A stretch of DNA of 50,267 bases from an uncultured Phocaeicola sp. Its GTDB lineage: Bacteria > Bacteroidota > Bacteroidia > Bacteroidales > Bacteroidaceae. The translations under genes were made by a program, and so were the position numbers. This document shows positions 22,823 to 32,626 of this stretch, in pieces. The notes below the pieces were generated by a model, which was not told the DNA's origin, did no database searches, and saw only the letters and a list, made by a program, of their open reading frames with translations. Within the stretch, counting starts at the first letter, position 1, and every line of letters starts with the position of its first letter. The stretch spans positions 1 through 50,267 of the forward strand of contig CALUJF010000020.1 in NCBI GenBank assembly GCA_944320855.1, in the 5' to 3' direction.

Positions 22823-24934
22823 TTATGAATTCATGCTCAGCAGGAACTCTTCGTTGTCCTTGGTCTTTTCAAGTCTGTCTTTAACGAAGTCCATAGCTTC
22901 TACAGGGTTCATGTCTGACAGATACTTGCGCAGAATCCACATTCTGTCGAGAGTAGTCTTGTCAAGCAGCAGGTCGTCGCGGCGAGTGCTTGATGCCACG
23001 ATGTTTACTGCAGGGAATATACGCTTGTTGCTCAAGTTTCTGTCAAGCTGCAATTCCATGTTACCTGTACCCTTGAATTCCTCGAAAATAACTTCGTCCA
23101 TCTTGGAGCCTGTGTCGATAAGGGCAGTTGCGATGATAGTGAGCGAACCGCCACCCTCGATGTTACGTGCGGCACCGAAGAAACGTTTCGGCTTGTGGAG
23201 GGCGTTTGCGTCGACACCACCCGACAATACCTTACCAGATGCAGGAGATACGGTGTTGTATGCACGCGCAAGGCGTGTTATAGAGTCGAGGAATATCACT
23301 ACATCATGTCCGCTTTCAACCATACGTTTAGCCTTCTCGAGCACTATGCCTGCAATCTTCACGTGGCGTTCTGCCGGCTCGTCGAATGTAGAAGCAATCA
23401 CTTCGGCTTTTACGCTGCGTGCCATGTCTGTCACTTCTTCCGGACGTTCGTCGATGAGAAGCATTATCATATACACTTCAGGATGGTTTTCTGCAATGGC
23501 ATTTGCTATATCCTTCATGAGGATAGTCTTACCTGTCTTAGGCTGTGCTACGATAAGTGCACGCTGACCTTTACCGATAGGAGAGAACATATCGACTACG
23601 CGGGCTGACAAATTGTCATTATACCCCTTGCAGAGTTTGAATTTCTCGTCAGGGAACAATGGAGTCAGATGGTCGAATGGAATACGGTCGCGTACCAGTG
23701 CTGGGTCTGCACCGTTAATCTTGTTTACCTTTACGAGTGGGAAATATTTTTCTCCTTCTTTTGCAGGGCGGATTGTACCTTCCACTACGTCGCCTGTCTT
23801 GAGGCTGTATGCCTTGATTTGCGACTGAGATACATATATATCGTCCGGTGAAGAAAGATAGTTGTAGTCTGATGAGCGAAGGAAACCATATCCGTCAGGC
23901 ATGATTTCAAGTACGCCTGAGCCGGAGATTATGTCTTCGAAATCGTATATCTTTTCAGCAGGTTTGGCCGGTTGCTGTGGCTCTTGTGCAGGTTGTGCTG
24001 CAGCTGCTTCGGCTGTCTGTTGCTGTTCGTCAGGGGCAGGCAGTTTAATCTGCTGTACGGCCGGAAGCTGAGTGCTTGGCTGTTGTGCGGCTTCGGCTTG
24101 CTGATTGTTGTTCTGCTGCTGGTTTGCAGGCTGTTGCTTGCCGTTATTCTGTTGCTGCTTGCCGTTGTTCTGCTGTTTGTTGTTCTGAGCCTTGTTCTGT
24201 TGCTGCTTCTTGTTGTTTTTCTTCTGTTTCTGCTGGAATTTGTTTTCCTGCGGTTGCATTACAGGAGGTTCAACCTTGGTAGCTTCAAACTTTCCAAGCA
24301 GTTCTGTCGGAATCTCGAATTTTTCTGAAGGGAGGTCTTCGATAGGAATAAAATCGTCACCGCTTTTAAGGTCGAGTGGAGGAAGCTCCATATCGTCGTC
24401 GAATACCGGTACAGGAATCTCTTTCTTTGGTGCGGCGTTTTTGGTTTTGCCCTTAGTCTTGTTGCCTGATTCTTCTTTTGCAGTTTCTGCAGTGTCCTGA
24501 GTCTTGGCTTCTTTTTCTAAAGTAGACTTGTTCTTAGAACCCGGTTTCCTGCCTCTTTTGGCTTTTGGCTTTTCCTCGTTGGCTGCCGGTGCCGCTGTGT
24601 TTTCCACAGTTTCTACCGGAGTGCTTGGAATTTCTGCAAATTCTTTGGAAACTGTTCTTGTCTGCAGTACCGGAGTGTTGGCTTCAAGTTTTAGAGCCTT
24701 GTCTTTAGTGGCTGTATAAACTTTATCCCCCTCTTTCTTTACGCTGATTCTTGCTCTTTTTTTAGTTTGTCCTTCGTTTGCTTTCTGCGATGCGCTTTTG
24801 ATAGCTTGTTCGTCGAGAATCTTGTAAACAAGTTCTTCTTTTTTCAGCGCACTTGTTTTTTTCAGACCCAACTCTTTGGCTATTTCTTGCAGTTCGGACA
24901 GGTCTTTTTCATTTAATTGTATGATATTATACAT
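22823..24934 (-). CDS. rho: Transcription termination factor Rho with long disordered insertion
   Basis: Hexameric RNA-dependent ATPase that ends transcription. At 703 residues it is about 280 longer than the E. coli protein. Order: Rho N-terminal domain (5-45), a low-complexity insertion (about 48-328) with Lys/Ala/Glu-rich and then Gln/Asn-rich parts (233-279), the RNA-binding cold-shock-like domain (about 332-405, [12 protein letters not shown]), and the RecA-type motor (Walker [40 protein letters not shown]). A disordered insertion of this kind in Bacteroides thetaiotaomicron Rho is reported to drive phase separation and gut fitness. The gene has its own promoter and a leader of about 215 nt. 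Confidence 0.97.
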   Translation of the reverse strand: MYNIIQLNEKDLSELQEIAKELGLKKTSALKKEELVYKILDEQAIKSASQKANEGQTKKRARISVKKEGDKVYTATKDKALKLEANTPVLQTRTVSKEFAEIPSTPVETVENTAAPAANEEKPKAKRGRKPGSKNKSTLEKEAKTQDTAETAKEESGNKTKGKTKNAAPKKEIPVPVFDDDMELPPLDLKSGDDFIPIEDLPSEKFEIPTELLGKFEATKVEPPVMQPQENKFQQKQKKNNKKQQQNKAQNNKQQNNGKQQQNNGKQQPANQQQNNNQQAEAAQQPSTQLPAVQQIKLPAPDEQQQTAEAAAAQPAQEPQQPAKPAEKIYDFEDIISGSGVLEIMPDGYGFLRSSDYNYLSSPDDIYVSQSQIKAYSLKTGDVVEGTIRPAKEGEKYFPLVKVNKINGADPALVRDRIPFDHLTPLFPDEKFKLCKGYNDNLSARVVDMFSPIGKGQRALIVAQPKTGKTILMKDIANAIAENHPEVYMIMLLIDERPEEVTDMARSVKAEVIASTFDEPAERHVKIAGIVLEKAKRMVESGHDVVIFLDSITRLARAYNTVSPASGKVLSGGVDANALHKPKRFFGAARNIEGGGSLTIIATALIDTGSKMDEVIFEEFKGTGNMELQLDRNLSNKRIFPAVNIVASSTRRDDLLLDKTTLDRMWILRKYLSDMNPVEAMDFVKDRLEKTKDNEEFLLSMNS

Positions 24935-25155
24935 ATAAGTGTGTGTATAAATTTGTTATATTATAGAGTGTGGCGTATCCTGTATAAGTTTTTATCCCTC
25001 TTGCCTTGTCTGTGAGAATGAGATTTTGAAATAATAGGAAGATGGAGTAAAATACTTTTCGGGATATCTTACACTAAAATGATTTGCTGATTTTTATTGT
25101 TGGAGTTTTTGTGGCAAATGCCGTAACTGATTACAGACTTTTGCTTTACAGAGTA

Positions 25156-25186
25156 CAAAAATACATATTTTTTGTCATCCTCGCAA
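25156..25186 (-). promoter_or_regulatory. Promoter of rho
   Basis: On the minus strand TTG (25186-25184), 20 bp, TATTTTTG (25163-25156): full consensus. Transcription from about 25149 gives a leader of about 215 nt before the rho ATG (24935-25149). The leader region shows no ORF; in E. coli a long rho leader serves autoregulation, and the same could hold here. Confidence 0.6.
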
Positions 25187-25213
25187 TTATTTTGCCTGTT
25201 TTTTACCTTTGGA

Positions 25214-25245
25214 TTGCATAAAATCGGGATTTTGTACTAATTTAG
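25214..25245 (+). promoter_or_regulatory. Possible ridA promoter
   Basis: TTG 25214-25216, 21 bp, TAATTTAG 25238-25245 (one mismatch to TAnnTTTG), about 28 nt before the ridA start. Confidence 0.35.
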
Positions 25246-25279
25246 CACTCCCAAATTGAATATTAATATACGGAAATTT

Positions 25280-25657
25280 ATGAAAAAGGTAATTTTTACA
25301 GAAAAGGCACCGGCTGCTATCGGTCCTTATAGCCAGGCTATCGAAGCCAACGGCATGGTTTTTATGTCAGGACAGATTCCTGTAAATCCTGCAACAGGTG
25401 AGTTTGTGGAAGGTGGAATCGTGGAACAGACTACACAGGTTTTTGAGAATATAAAGAATGTATTGGCTGAGGCCGGTCTGACAACTGCAAATGTGGTGAA
25501 GACTACTGTGTTCCTTGCGGATATGTCATTGTTTGCAGATATGAACGCTGTGTATGCCAAGTATTTTGACGGTGCTTTCCCTGCACGCTCTGCTGTGGCT
25601 GTGAAGGCTTTGCCAAAGGGTGCTTTGGTGGAAATCGAGTGCATCGCCGTAAGATAA
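25280..25657 (+). CDS. ridA: RidA family enamine/imine deaminase
   Basis: Protein of 125 residues that hydrolyses reactive 2-aminoacrylate and related enamines made by PLP enzymes. The start at 25280 ([20 protein letters not shown]) is the usual one; an upstream ATG at 25256 would add eight unlike residues. Hallmarks are [33 protein letters not shown], and the C-terminal [22 protein letters not shown], with the catalytic Arg (PARSA) and Glu. Active as a cytoplasmic trimer in known relatives. Single gene with its own terminator. Confidence 0.95.
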   Translation: MKKVIFTEKAPAAIGPYSQAIEANGMVFMSGQIPVNPATGEFVEGGIVEQTTQVFENIKNVLAEAGLTTANVVKTTVFLADMSLFADMNAVYAKYFDGAFPARSAVAVKALPKGALVEIECIAVR

Positions 25658-25683
25658 AATCAGTAGGCCGGATTTAAGTAAAT

Positions 25684-25725
25684 AAAAACGCTTCGTCGTT
25701 TCAAATCGAACGACGAAGCGTTTTT
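25684..25725. terminator. Terminator after ridA, with an extra half-copy
   Basis: AAAAACGCTTCGTCGTT (25684-25700) pairs perfectly with AACGACGAAGCG plus TTTTT (25709-25725), giving a bidirectional terminator between ridA and clpC. GACGAAGCGTTTT occurs once more at 25734-25746, so the left arm can pair with either of two right arms. Confidence 0.85.
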
Positions 25726-25769
25726 GTTTAAATGACGAAGCGTTTTCGCCATATGTGATATAAGCCTTT

Positions 25770-28331
25770 TCAGATGGAACTGATTATTGTTTCGTTTCCG
25801 CTCTGGTCTGTATCGATTATAATCGAACTTCCTTCTTTCAGTTCGTTCTCTACCAGGAAGTCGGCCAGTTTGTCTTCAATATGGTTCTGGATGGCACGTT
25901 TGATTGGGCGTGCGCCATATTGTACATCCTCACCCTTGCGGGCTATGAATTCTTTAGCCTTGTCGGTTATTGAAACTGAGAAGCCTAATTTCTCTATTCT
26001 TCTGAACAGTTCTTTCAGTTCTATTTCTGTTATTCTGACAAGGTCGTCAGTCGTAAGCTGTCTGAAAGGTATGATGTCGTCCAGCCTGTTGATGAATTCA
26101 GGTGCGAATGTCTTTTCAAGAGCCTTTCTGATGATACCGTTAGAGTATTCATCATCGTCTTTTCTTGTTATGGCATTGAATCCTATACCCTTGCCGAAAT
26201 CCTTCAGCTGGCGGCTGCCGACGTTGGAAGTCATTATTATAACAGTATTCTTGAAATCGACTGTTTTTCCGGTGTTGTCGGTCAGACGTCCTTCGTCCAT
26301 GATTTGGAGCAGGAAGTTGAATACATCGTGGTGCGCCTTCTCTATCTCGTCGAGCAGGACGATGGAGTAGGGCTTGCGTCTTACCTTTTCAGTGAGCTGT
26401 CCGCCTTCATCATATCCCACGTATCCCGGAGGCGCACCCACCATTCTTGAAACGGCGTATTTCTCCATATATTCGCTCATGTCTATGCGGATGAGTGAAT
26501 CCTTGGTGCCGAAAAGCTCTTCTGCCAATGTCTTGGCGAGATGGGTTTTTCCCACACCTGTAGGACCGGTAAACAGGAATGTTCCTATTGGTTTGTTAGG
26601 GTCCTTCAGCCCTACGCGGTTACGCTTTATGGCTTTTACGAGCTTTTCCACGGCTTCATCCTGGCCGATTACCTTCGATGAAAGGTTCTCGCGCATGGAT
26701 TTCAGCTTGTTGGCTTCCGAACTTCCCACTTTCTTCAATGGTACTCCGGACATTAATGAAACCACCTCTTCGATGTTTTCCCTGTCGACAGTTTCACGGT
26801 TCTGCTTAGCCTTGTCGGTCCATTCCTGCTTCATCCTTTCCAGTTCGGCCTGAAGGGCTTTTTCCTTATCTCTCAGCCCGGCTGCCATCTCGAAATTCTG
26901 AAGTTTGATAGCTTCGTTCTTATGCTCTTTCGTTTCCTCGATAAGTCTTTCCTGTTCCTCTATCTCTTTCGGAACGGCTACATTCATAAGGTGTATTCTT
27001 GAGCCGGCCTCGTCTATTGCGTCAATGGCCTTGTCAGGGAAGAATCTGTCTGTGATATATCTGTCGGTCAGTTCGACACATGATTTTATGGCCTCGTCGG
27101 TGTATCTCACGTTGTGGAAGTCTTCGTACTGCTCCTTGATGTTCATAAGGATTTGCAGAGTTTCTTCCTTTGTGGTCGGCTCTACAGTAACCTTCTGGAA
27201 TCTTCTTTCCAGGGCACCGTCTTTTTCGATGGATTTTCTGTATTCGTCGAGTGTAGTAGCACCTATACACTGCATTTCTCCTCTTGCCAATGATGGCTTA
27301 AGGATGTTTGCGGCATCCATTGAACCGGCAGCAGAGCCTGCTCCGATAATGGTGTGTATCTCGTCGATGAAGAGAATGACGTTAGGATTGTTCTTTGCCT
27401 CTTTTATTACGCCTACGATTCTTTCCTCAAACTCTCCGCGGAATTTTGTTCCTGCCACGAGCGAGGTGAGGTCAAGCATAATTATAATCTTGTCGAACAG
27501 AGTTCTCGGTACTTTCTTTTCGGCAATTCTTGTGGCCAATCCCTCTACTATGGCCGATTTGCCCACTCCGGGTTCGCCTATCAGCACAGGGTTGTTTTTC
27601 TTTCTTCTTGACAGAATCTGTGCCACGCGTTCTATTTCCTTTTCGCGTCCGATAACCTTGTCCAGTTTGCCTTCCATGGCGGCTTTCGTAAGGTCTGTAC
27701 CGTATTTGTTCAGTAGGGTGAGATTGTTGTCGCCCGGTTCGTTCTTGCTCTTTGATGTCTGCGATGTGTATTCCGAACCGCCTTTCGGCGACATTCCCGA
27801 TGGACCCGGACGTTGCATTCCGCGACGCTCTATTCCGTCATCCTCTTCTTCGTCAAAGTTCAGTCCTGAAGAAGGGACCGGAGCATCATGTCCGGCTATC
27901 TTGTTTTTTACTTTGTCGTATGTGATATTGTTCTGTATCAATATTTGTGCAGCTTGGTTTCTTTCTTCTTTCATAATTGCCAATAAAATGTGTTCAGAGC
28001 CGATTGAATCTTTGTTGTAGAGTTTGGATTCCAGAAAACAGAGTCTTAGTATCCTTGTGGAGTTCTCTCCGAAGTATAAATCTCTGATGTCTGTTTTAGG
28101 GAGGTTAAGGTTGTCTGTTTCCTTTTCCAATACATCTTCTATCTCCTTTCTGATTTTTTTCAAGTCGGCATATAAGTCTTTTAGGATTTGTGCGGCATTG
28201 CTTTCATCATTTCTGATTATGCCGAGCAGGATGTGCTCCGGCCAAATGCTTGTCGCATTCGTTCTGTAAGCTTCCTCCTTGCTGTATTTGATAACGTCTG
28301 TAGCTTCTTTTGAGTATGATATTCCGTTCAT
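25770..28331 (-). CDS. clpC: ATP-dependent Clp protease ATPase subunit ClpC
   Basis: Hsp100 unfoldase of 853 residues that feeds proteins to ClpP. The ATG at 28331 (MNGISYSKEATDVIKYSKEEA) matches family starts; a longer frame back to a TTG at 28394 crosses the promoter and is rejected. Order: double Clp-N repeat (about 5-150), a Gly/Ser/Arg linker (about 165-215), first AAA+ with Walker A GEPGVGKS, middle domain with UVR-like segment (about 415-470), second AAA+ with GPTGVGKTHLAKTL, and the C-terminal D2-small domain (KEFIARKGEDVQYGARPIKR). It is divergent from gyrA. Confidence 0.95.
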   Translation of the reverse strand: MNGISYSKEATDVIKYSKEEAYRTNATSIWPEHILLGIIRNDESNAAQILKDLYADLKKIRKEIEDVLEKETDNLNLPKTDIRDLYFGENSTRILRLCFLESKLYNKDSIGSEHILLAIMKEERNQAAQILIQNNITYDKVKNKIAGHDAPVPSSGLNFDEEEDDGIERRGMQRPGPSGMSPKGGSEYTSQTSKSKNEPGDNNLTLLNKYGTDLTKAAMEGKLDKVIGREKEIERVAQILSRRKKNNPVLIGEPGVGKSAIVEGLATRIAEKKVPRTLFDKIIIMLDLTSLVAGTKFRGEFEERIVGVIKEAKNNPNVILFIDEIHTIIGAGSAAGSMDAANILKPSLARGEMQCIGATTLDEYRKSIEKDGALERRFQKVTVEPTTKEETLQILMNIKEQYEDFHNVRYTDEAIKSCVELTDRYITDRFFPDKAIDAIDEAGSRIHLMNVAVPKEIEEQERLIEETKEHKNEAIKLQNFEMAAGLRDKEKALQAELERMKQEWTDKAKQNRETVDRENIEEVVSLMSGVPLKKVGSSEANKLKSMRENLSSKVIGQDEAVEKLVKAIKRNRVGLKDPNKPIGTFLFTGPTGVGKTHLAKTLAEELFGTKDSLIRIDMSEYMEKYAVSRMVGAPPGYVGYDEGGQLTEKVRRKPYSIVLLDEIEKAHHDVFNFLLQIMDEGRLTDNTGKTVDFKNTVIIMTSNVGSRQLKDFGKGIGFNAITRKDDDEYSNGIIRKALEKTFAPEFINRLDDIIPFRQLTTDDLVRITEIELKELFRRIEKLGFSVSITDKAKEFIARKGEDVQYGARPIKRAIQNHIEDKLADFLVENELKEGSSIIIDTDQSGNETIISSI

Positions 28332-28391
28332 TTCGTTATTCCTAAATAAATATTTTGTGCTAACTTTTGATGCCCAAATGCTTATTCGGGG

Positions 28392-28422
28392 CAAATATAT
28401 CTATATTTTATGTTTACAACAA
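28392..28422 (-). promoter_or_regulatory. Promoter of clpC
   Basis: On the minus strand TTG (28422-28420), 20 bp, TATATTTG (28399-28392): full consensus, with a leader of about 55 nt. Confidence 0.7.
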
Positions 28423-28595
28423 ATTCTGTGCCATTAATTATGTTCTGAAATATTGTCTTGTTTTGTCCGCATTTGAGTAAAAAACTTTAATCTTGAACAC
28501 ATTTTTGCGTAAAAAGTTTCGTATATCGTCTAAAAGTAGTACTTTAGCGTGGTTTTTCGTAAACCGAAAGAGATGTATAATTAATATTTGTTTAA

Positions 28596-31154
28596 ATGCA
28601 AGAACAAGACAGAATTATAAAAATCAACATCGAAGAAGGAATGAAGACTGCCTATATCGATTACTCTATGTCTGTAATCGTGGCTCGTGCCCTTCCCGAT
28701 GTTAGAGATGGCTTCAAGCCTGTTCATCGCCGTATTCTCTACGGAATGATGGAATTAGGAAATACTTCGGACAAGCCTTATAAGAAATCTGCCAGAATCG
28801 TGGGTGAGGTGCTTGGTAAGTACCATCCTCATGGCGACTCTTCAGTGTATGGAGCATTGGTGCGTATGGCGCAGGATTGGGCTATGCGTTATCCGTTGGT
28901 TGACGGACAGGGTAACTTCGGTTCAATAGACGGCGACAGCCCTGCAGCAATGCGTTATACTGAGGCAAGACTGAAGAAGATAGGTGAGGAGATGATGCAG
29001 GACCTCTACAAGGAAACTGTTGATTTCCAGAACAACTTTGATGATACTCTTCAGGAACCTACCGTAATGCCTACACGTGTTCCGAACCTTCTTGTGAACG
29101 GTGCGTCCGGTATCGCCGTTGGTATGGCTACGAATATGCCTACCCACAATTTGAGTGAGGTTATTGACGGATGTGTGGCATACATAGATAATAATGATAT
29201 AGATATTGATGGCTTGATGCAATACATCAAGGCTCCTGATTTCCCTACCGGTGGATATATTTACGGTGTAAGTGGTGTCAGAGATTCATACGAAACAGGT
29301 CGCGGACGTGTAGTGATGCGTGCTAAGACAGAAATCGAAACTCACACCAATCATGACAAGATTATCGTAAACGAGATTCCTTATAACGTAAATAAGAAGG
29401 AACTTATCGAACATATCGCTTCTCTTGTTAACGAAAAGAAGATAGAGGGTATCTCATACGTGAACGATGAATCCGACCGCGACGGTATGCGTATCGTGAT
29501 AGACGTTAAGCGTGATGCCAATGCAAGTGTCGTTCTGAACAAACTGTTCAAGATGACTGCTCTACAGTCTTCATTCGGTGTGAACAACATCGCTTTGGTT
29601 AATGGTCGTCCTCGTCTGCTTAATCTTAAGGACCTTATAAGATTGTTCGTTGAACACAGACATGAGGTCGTTATCCGCCGTACTAAGTACGATTTGCGTA
29701 AGGCTCAGGAACGTGCACACATTCTCGAAGGTCTTATCATCGCTTCTGACAATATAGATGAGGTAATCAGAATCATCCGTGCGGCTAAAACTCCTAACGA
29801 GGCTGTCACTAACCTGATGAACCGCTTTGAACTCAGCGAAATCCAGGCTCGTGCCATCGTTGAAATGCGTCTTCGCCAGTTGACAGGACTTTTGCAGGAA
29901 CAGCTTCATGCGGAATACGAAGAGATTATGAATCAGATAGCTTACTACCAGGAAATCCTTTCTAACGATGAGCTCTGTAAGAAGGTTATCAAGGACGAAC
30001 TGATAGAAGTGAAGGAAAAATATGGTGACAAGCGTCGTTCTGAAATAGTTTATGCTTCTGAGGAATTCAATCCTGAAGACTTCTACGCTGACGAACAGAT
30101 GGTTATCACTATATCTCATTTAGGATATATCAAGCGTACCCCGTTGGCTGACTTCCATGCTCAGAACAGAGGTGGAGTAGGTTCTAAGGGTAGCGAAACA
30201 CGCGATGAGGACTTTATAGAGCATATCTATCCGGCAACTATGCACAACACTATGCTGTTCTTCACACAGAAAGGTAAGTGCTACTGGTTGAAGGTATACG
30301 AAATTCCTGAAGGCAACAAGACATCCAAGGGGCGTGCAATACAGAATCTGTTGAACATCGACAGCGATGATGCCGTAACAGCTTACTTGCGTGTCAAGAA
30401 CCTGAACGACAAGGAATTCATCAACAGCCATTATGTGTTGTTCTGCACTAAGCAGGGTGTAATAAAGAAAACTCTCCTCGAACAGTATTCACGTCCACGT
30501 CAGAACGGTGTGAATGCAATTACTATCCGCGAAGACGACAGAGTGATAGAAGTCCGTATGACTAACGGCAACAACGAAATAGTTATAGCAAACCGCAACG
30601 GACGTGCTATACGTTTCCATGAAAGTGCTGTCCGCGAAATGGGACGTACCGCTACCGGTGTACGTGGTATTACTCTCGACGAAGACGGAAAAGATGAAGT
30701 AATAGGAATGATTTGCATCAAGGACCCTGAAAAGGAAACTATCATGGTGGTTTCCGAAAACGGTTATGGTAAGCGTTCCGACATCGAGGATTACCGTAAG
30801 ACAAACCGTGGCGGTAAGGGTGTCAAGACATTGAACATTACCGAGAAGACAGGCTCACTCGTTGCCATCAAGTCTGTAACAGACGAGAACGACCTTATGA
30901 TTATAAACAAGTCTGGTATTACAATCCGTGTGAAAGTGGCTGACTTCCGTATCATGGGACGTGCTACTCAGGGTGTGAAACTCATCGACCTGGAGAAACG
31001 AAACGACAGTATCGGTTCTGTATGTAAAGTCGATTCTCAACCTGAAGAGGAAACTGCAAAATCTGAAGAACAAGAACAGATTGAAGCCTCGTCTGATAAC
31101 GGGATAGAGAATAACGCAAATGAAACCCAAGAAGAGAATAATCAAAACAATTGA
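28596..31154 (+). CDS. gyrA: DNA gyrase subunit A
   Basis: Type II topoisomerase subunit of 852 residues that cuts and reseals DNA. The winged-helix region has [17 protein letters not shown], which includes the quinolone-determining positions; the serine equal to E. coli Ser83 is present and the site equal to Asp87 is Gly. The catalytic Tyr is in [11 protein letters not shown] coiled coil and six-bladed C-terminal domain follow, with the GyrA-box-like [10 protein letters not shown] that marks gyrase rather than topoisomerase IV. An acidic Glu/Asn-rich tail ends the chain. The TPR gene follows after 21 bp, so they are likely cotranscribed. Confidence 0.97.
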   Translation: MQEQDRIIKINIEEGMKTAYIDYSMSVIVARALPDVRDGFKPVHRRILYGMMELGNTSDKPYKKSARIVGEVLGKYHPHGDSSVYGALVRMAQDWAMRYPLVDGQGNFGSIDGDSPAAMRYTEARLKKIGEEMMQDLYKETVDFQNNFDDTLQEPTVMPTRVPNLLVNGASGIAVGMATNMPTHNLSEVIDGCVAYIDNNDIDIDGLMQYIKAPDFPTGGYIYGVSGVRDSYETGRGRVVMRAKTEIETHTNHDKIIVNEIPYNVNKKELIEHIASLVNEKKIEGISYVNDESDRDGMRIVIDVKRDANASVVLNKLFKMTALQSSFGVNNIALVNGRPRLLNLKDLIRLFVEHRHEVVIRRTKYDLRKAQERAHILEGLIIASDNIDEVIRIIRAAKTPNEAVTNLMNRFELSEIQARAIVEMRLRQLTGLLQEQLHAEYEEIMNQIAYYQEILSNDELCKKVIKDELIEVKEKYGDKRRSEIVYASEEFNPEDFYADEQMVITISHLGYIKRTPLADFHAQNRGGVGSKGSETRDEDFIEHIYPATMHNTMLFFTQKGKCYWLKVYEIPEGNKTSKGRAIQNLLNIDSDDAVTAYLRVKNLNDKEFINSHYVLFCTKQGVIKKTLLEQYSRPRQNGVNAITIREDDRVIEVRMTNGNNEIVIANRNGRAIRFHESAVREMGRTATGVRGITLDEDGKDEVIGMICIKDPEKETIMVVSENGYGKRSDIEDYRKTNRGGKGVKTLNITEKTGSLVAIKSVTDENDLMIINKSGITIRVKVADFRIMGRATQGVKLIDLEKRNDSIGSVCKVDSQPEEETAKSEEQEQIEASSDNGIENNANETQEENNQNN

Positions 31155-31175
31155 CTTACTAAAATTTAAAACATT

Positions 31176-32393
31176 ATGAAAAAAGTATTACTAATTGCAG
31201 CAGTGATGTTTGCCACATGTGCAGTATCGGCACAGACAAGTGTTGTTAAACAGGCAAAGTCGGCAAAAAGTGACCCTGTAAAGGCAGCTCAGATCCTTGA
31301 ACCTGCTTTGACTGATCCTACAACAGCTAACGACCCTGAAACTTGGAAACTTGCCGGTGATTTCCAGAAAGCCATCTATGATGATGAGAATATGAAACTT
31401 TATCTTCCTAATGGACAGGCAGATACAGCTAAGTTGTACAACAGTCTGGCTAAAATGTTCGAATATTACATGAAATGTGATGAAGTAGAACAGGCTAAGG
31501 TTGCAAGCGGCGAACTTAAGAAACCAAAATTGAGAAAGAAACTTGCAAAGACTCTTGCTACTGTACGTCCTAACTTGACTAACGCAGGTTCGGATGCATA
31601 CAACTCAGGAAACTACAGCGACGCATTGAAATTCTTCGGTATATACTGTGACGCTGCTACTGCTCCTGTCTTTGCCGACATGGATGAAGTGAAGAACGAT
31701 ACTCTTGTTCCACTTATCGCAAACTATGCTACTTTGGCTGCAAACTCTCTGAAGGACAACGCAGCAGTTATCAAGTATGCTACTATCGGTAAGAACCACA
31801 AGGAAGAAGGTTACAGGGCTTTGATGTGTATGGCTGAAGTTTATAAGTCAGACGAAGCTAAAGATTCTGTAAAATGGCTTGCTACAATCAAGGAAGGTGT
31901 AGAAAAATTCCCTGCACAGGAATATTTCGTAGGTAACCTTATGGACAACTACATACAGAATGGTCAAATAAAAGAAGCTTTGACTGAAATAGACGGTATC
32001 ATCGCTAACAATCCTTCTGCATATTTCTTGTATGTAAAAGGTGTTCTTCAGTATGAAAACAAGGATTACGAAGGAGCATTGGCTACATTGCAGCAGATTG
32101 TAGACAAGGATGACGGTTTCGTAGCAGAAGCATATTCTAAAATGGGTGACTGCTACTTCTTCCCTGGTCAGGACATAGAAGAAGCTAACTCTAAGTTGGC
32201 AATGGACGATCCTAAGTATGCTGAAGGTGAAGCTAAGATTAAAGAGCTTTATGCAAAGGCATTGCCATATTATGAAAAGGCTAAGGAATTTGCTCCTGAC
32301 AACAAGGCTTTGTGGGGTCAGTATATGTTGAGAATCTACTGGAAACTTAACAGAGCTGAATACGAAGCTCTTGAAAAAGAACTTGGATATTAA
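31176..32393 (+). CDS. Periplasmic TPR protein
   Basis: Protein of 405 residues with a signal peptide (MKKVLLIAAVMFATCAVSA). The rest is helical and Lys/Ala/Glu-rich, with several TPR-like units (AYNSGNYSDALKFFGIYCD, YFLYVKGVLQYENKDYEGAL, ALPYYEKAKEFAPDNKALWG). TPR arrays bind other proteins; the partner is unknown. It follows gyrA closely, an arrangement that appears common in Bacteroides, and is closed by a strong terminator. Confidence 0.88.
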   Translation: MKKVLLIAAVMFATCAVSAQTSVVKQAKSAKSDPVKAAQILEPALTDPTTANDPETWKLAGDFQKAIYDDENMKLYLPNGQADTAKLYNSLAKMFEYYMKCDEVEQAKVASGELKKPKLRKKLAKTLATVRPNLTNAGSDAYNSGNYSDALKFFGIYCDAATAPVFADMDEVKNDTLVPLIANYATLAANSLKDNAAVIKYATIGKNHKEEGYRALMCMAEVYKSDEAKDSVKWLATIKEGVEKFPAQEYFVGNLMDNYIQNGQIKEALTEIDGIIANNPSAYFLYVKGVLQYENKDYEGALATLQQIVDKDDGFVAEAYSKMGDCYFFPGQDIEEANSKLAMDDPKYAEGEAKIKELYAKALPYYEKAKEFAPDNKALWGQYMLRIYWKLNRAEYEALEKELGY

Positions 32394-32413
32394 TTTCAAA
32401 CTTGACAATAAGA

Positions 32414-32445
32414 AAATCCCGGTCTGCTCAGGCCGGGATTTTTTT
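32414..32445 (+). terminator. Terminator of the gyrA-TPR unit
   Basis: AAATCCCGG (32414-32422) and CCGGGATTT (about 32433-32441) flank a short loop and are followed by a T-tract to 32445. Confidence 0.88.
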
Positions 32446-32451
32446 ATTGGG

Positions 32452-32576
32452 TGAACGCCAAATGAACAGCCGGTGAACAATCACTGAACGTATTATGAAC
32501 TTGTCTTTTCCTGATTCTGTTTGACTTCTGTAACTGTTGTTCATTGGCCGTTCATAGACCGTTCATTGGGCATTCA
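32452..32576. repeat. TGAAC/GTTCA inverted repeat element with 11-bp period (copy 2)
   Basis: TGAAC starts at 32452, 32463, 32474, 32485 and 32496, all 11 bp apart. After about 38 bp, GTTCA starts at 32539, 32550, 32561 and ATTCA at 32572, again 11 bp apart. The element lies between the convergent TPR and TonB-receptor genes, matching copy 1 at 12112 in unit, period, polarity and setting while the bases between the blocks differ. Confidence 0.85.
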
Positions 32577-32626
32577 TTTTAACCATATAAACCGCATTGT
32601 TGCAGAAATTATATAGTAGTGCTTTC

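Noticed and set aside
26905-28020. 371-residue open frame antisense to clpC
   Set aside because: It lies wholly inside clpC, is Ser/Phe-rich in the way complementary frames of AAA+ genes are, and has no ribosome site or domain.
28717-28890. Quinolone-resistance change in gyrA
   Set aside because: The Ser equal to E. coli Ser83 is present; Gly at the Asp87-equivalent site is probably the lineage's natural residue, and I cannot compare strains here.
32452-32576. Ordinary Rho-independent terminator of the TPR gene
   Set aside because: A compact terminator with T-tract already lies at 32414-32445; the 11-bp-period element is far longer and lacks a T-tract.
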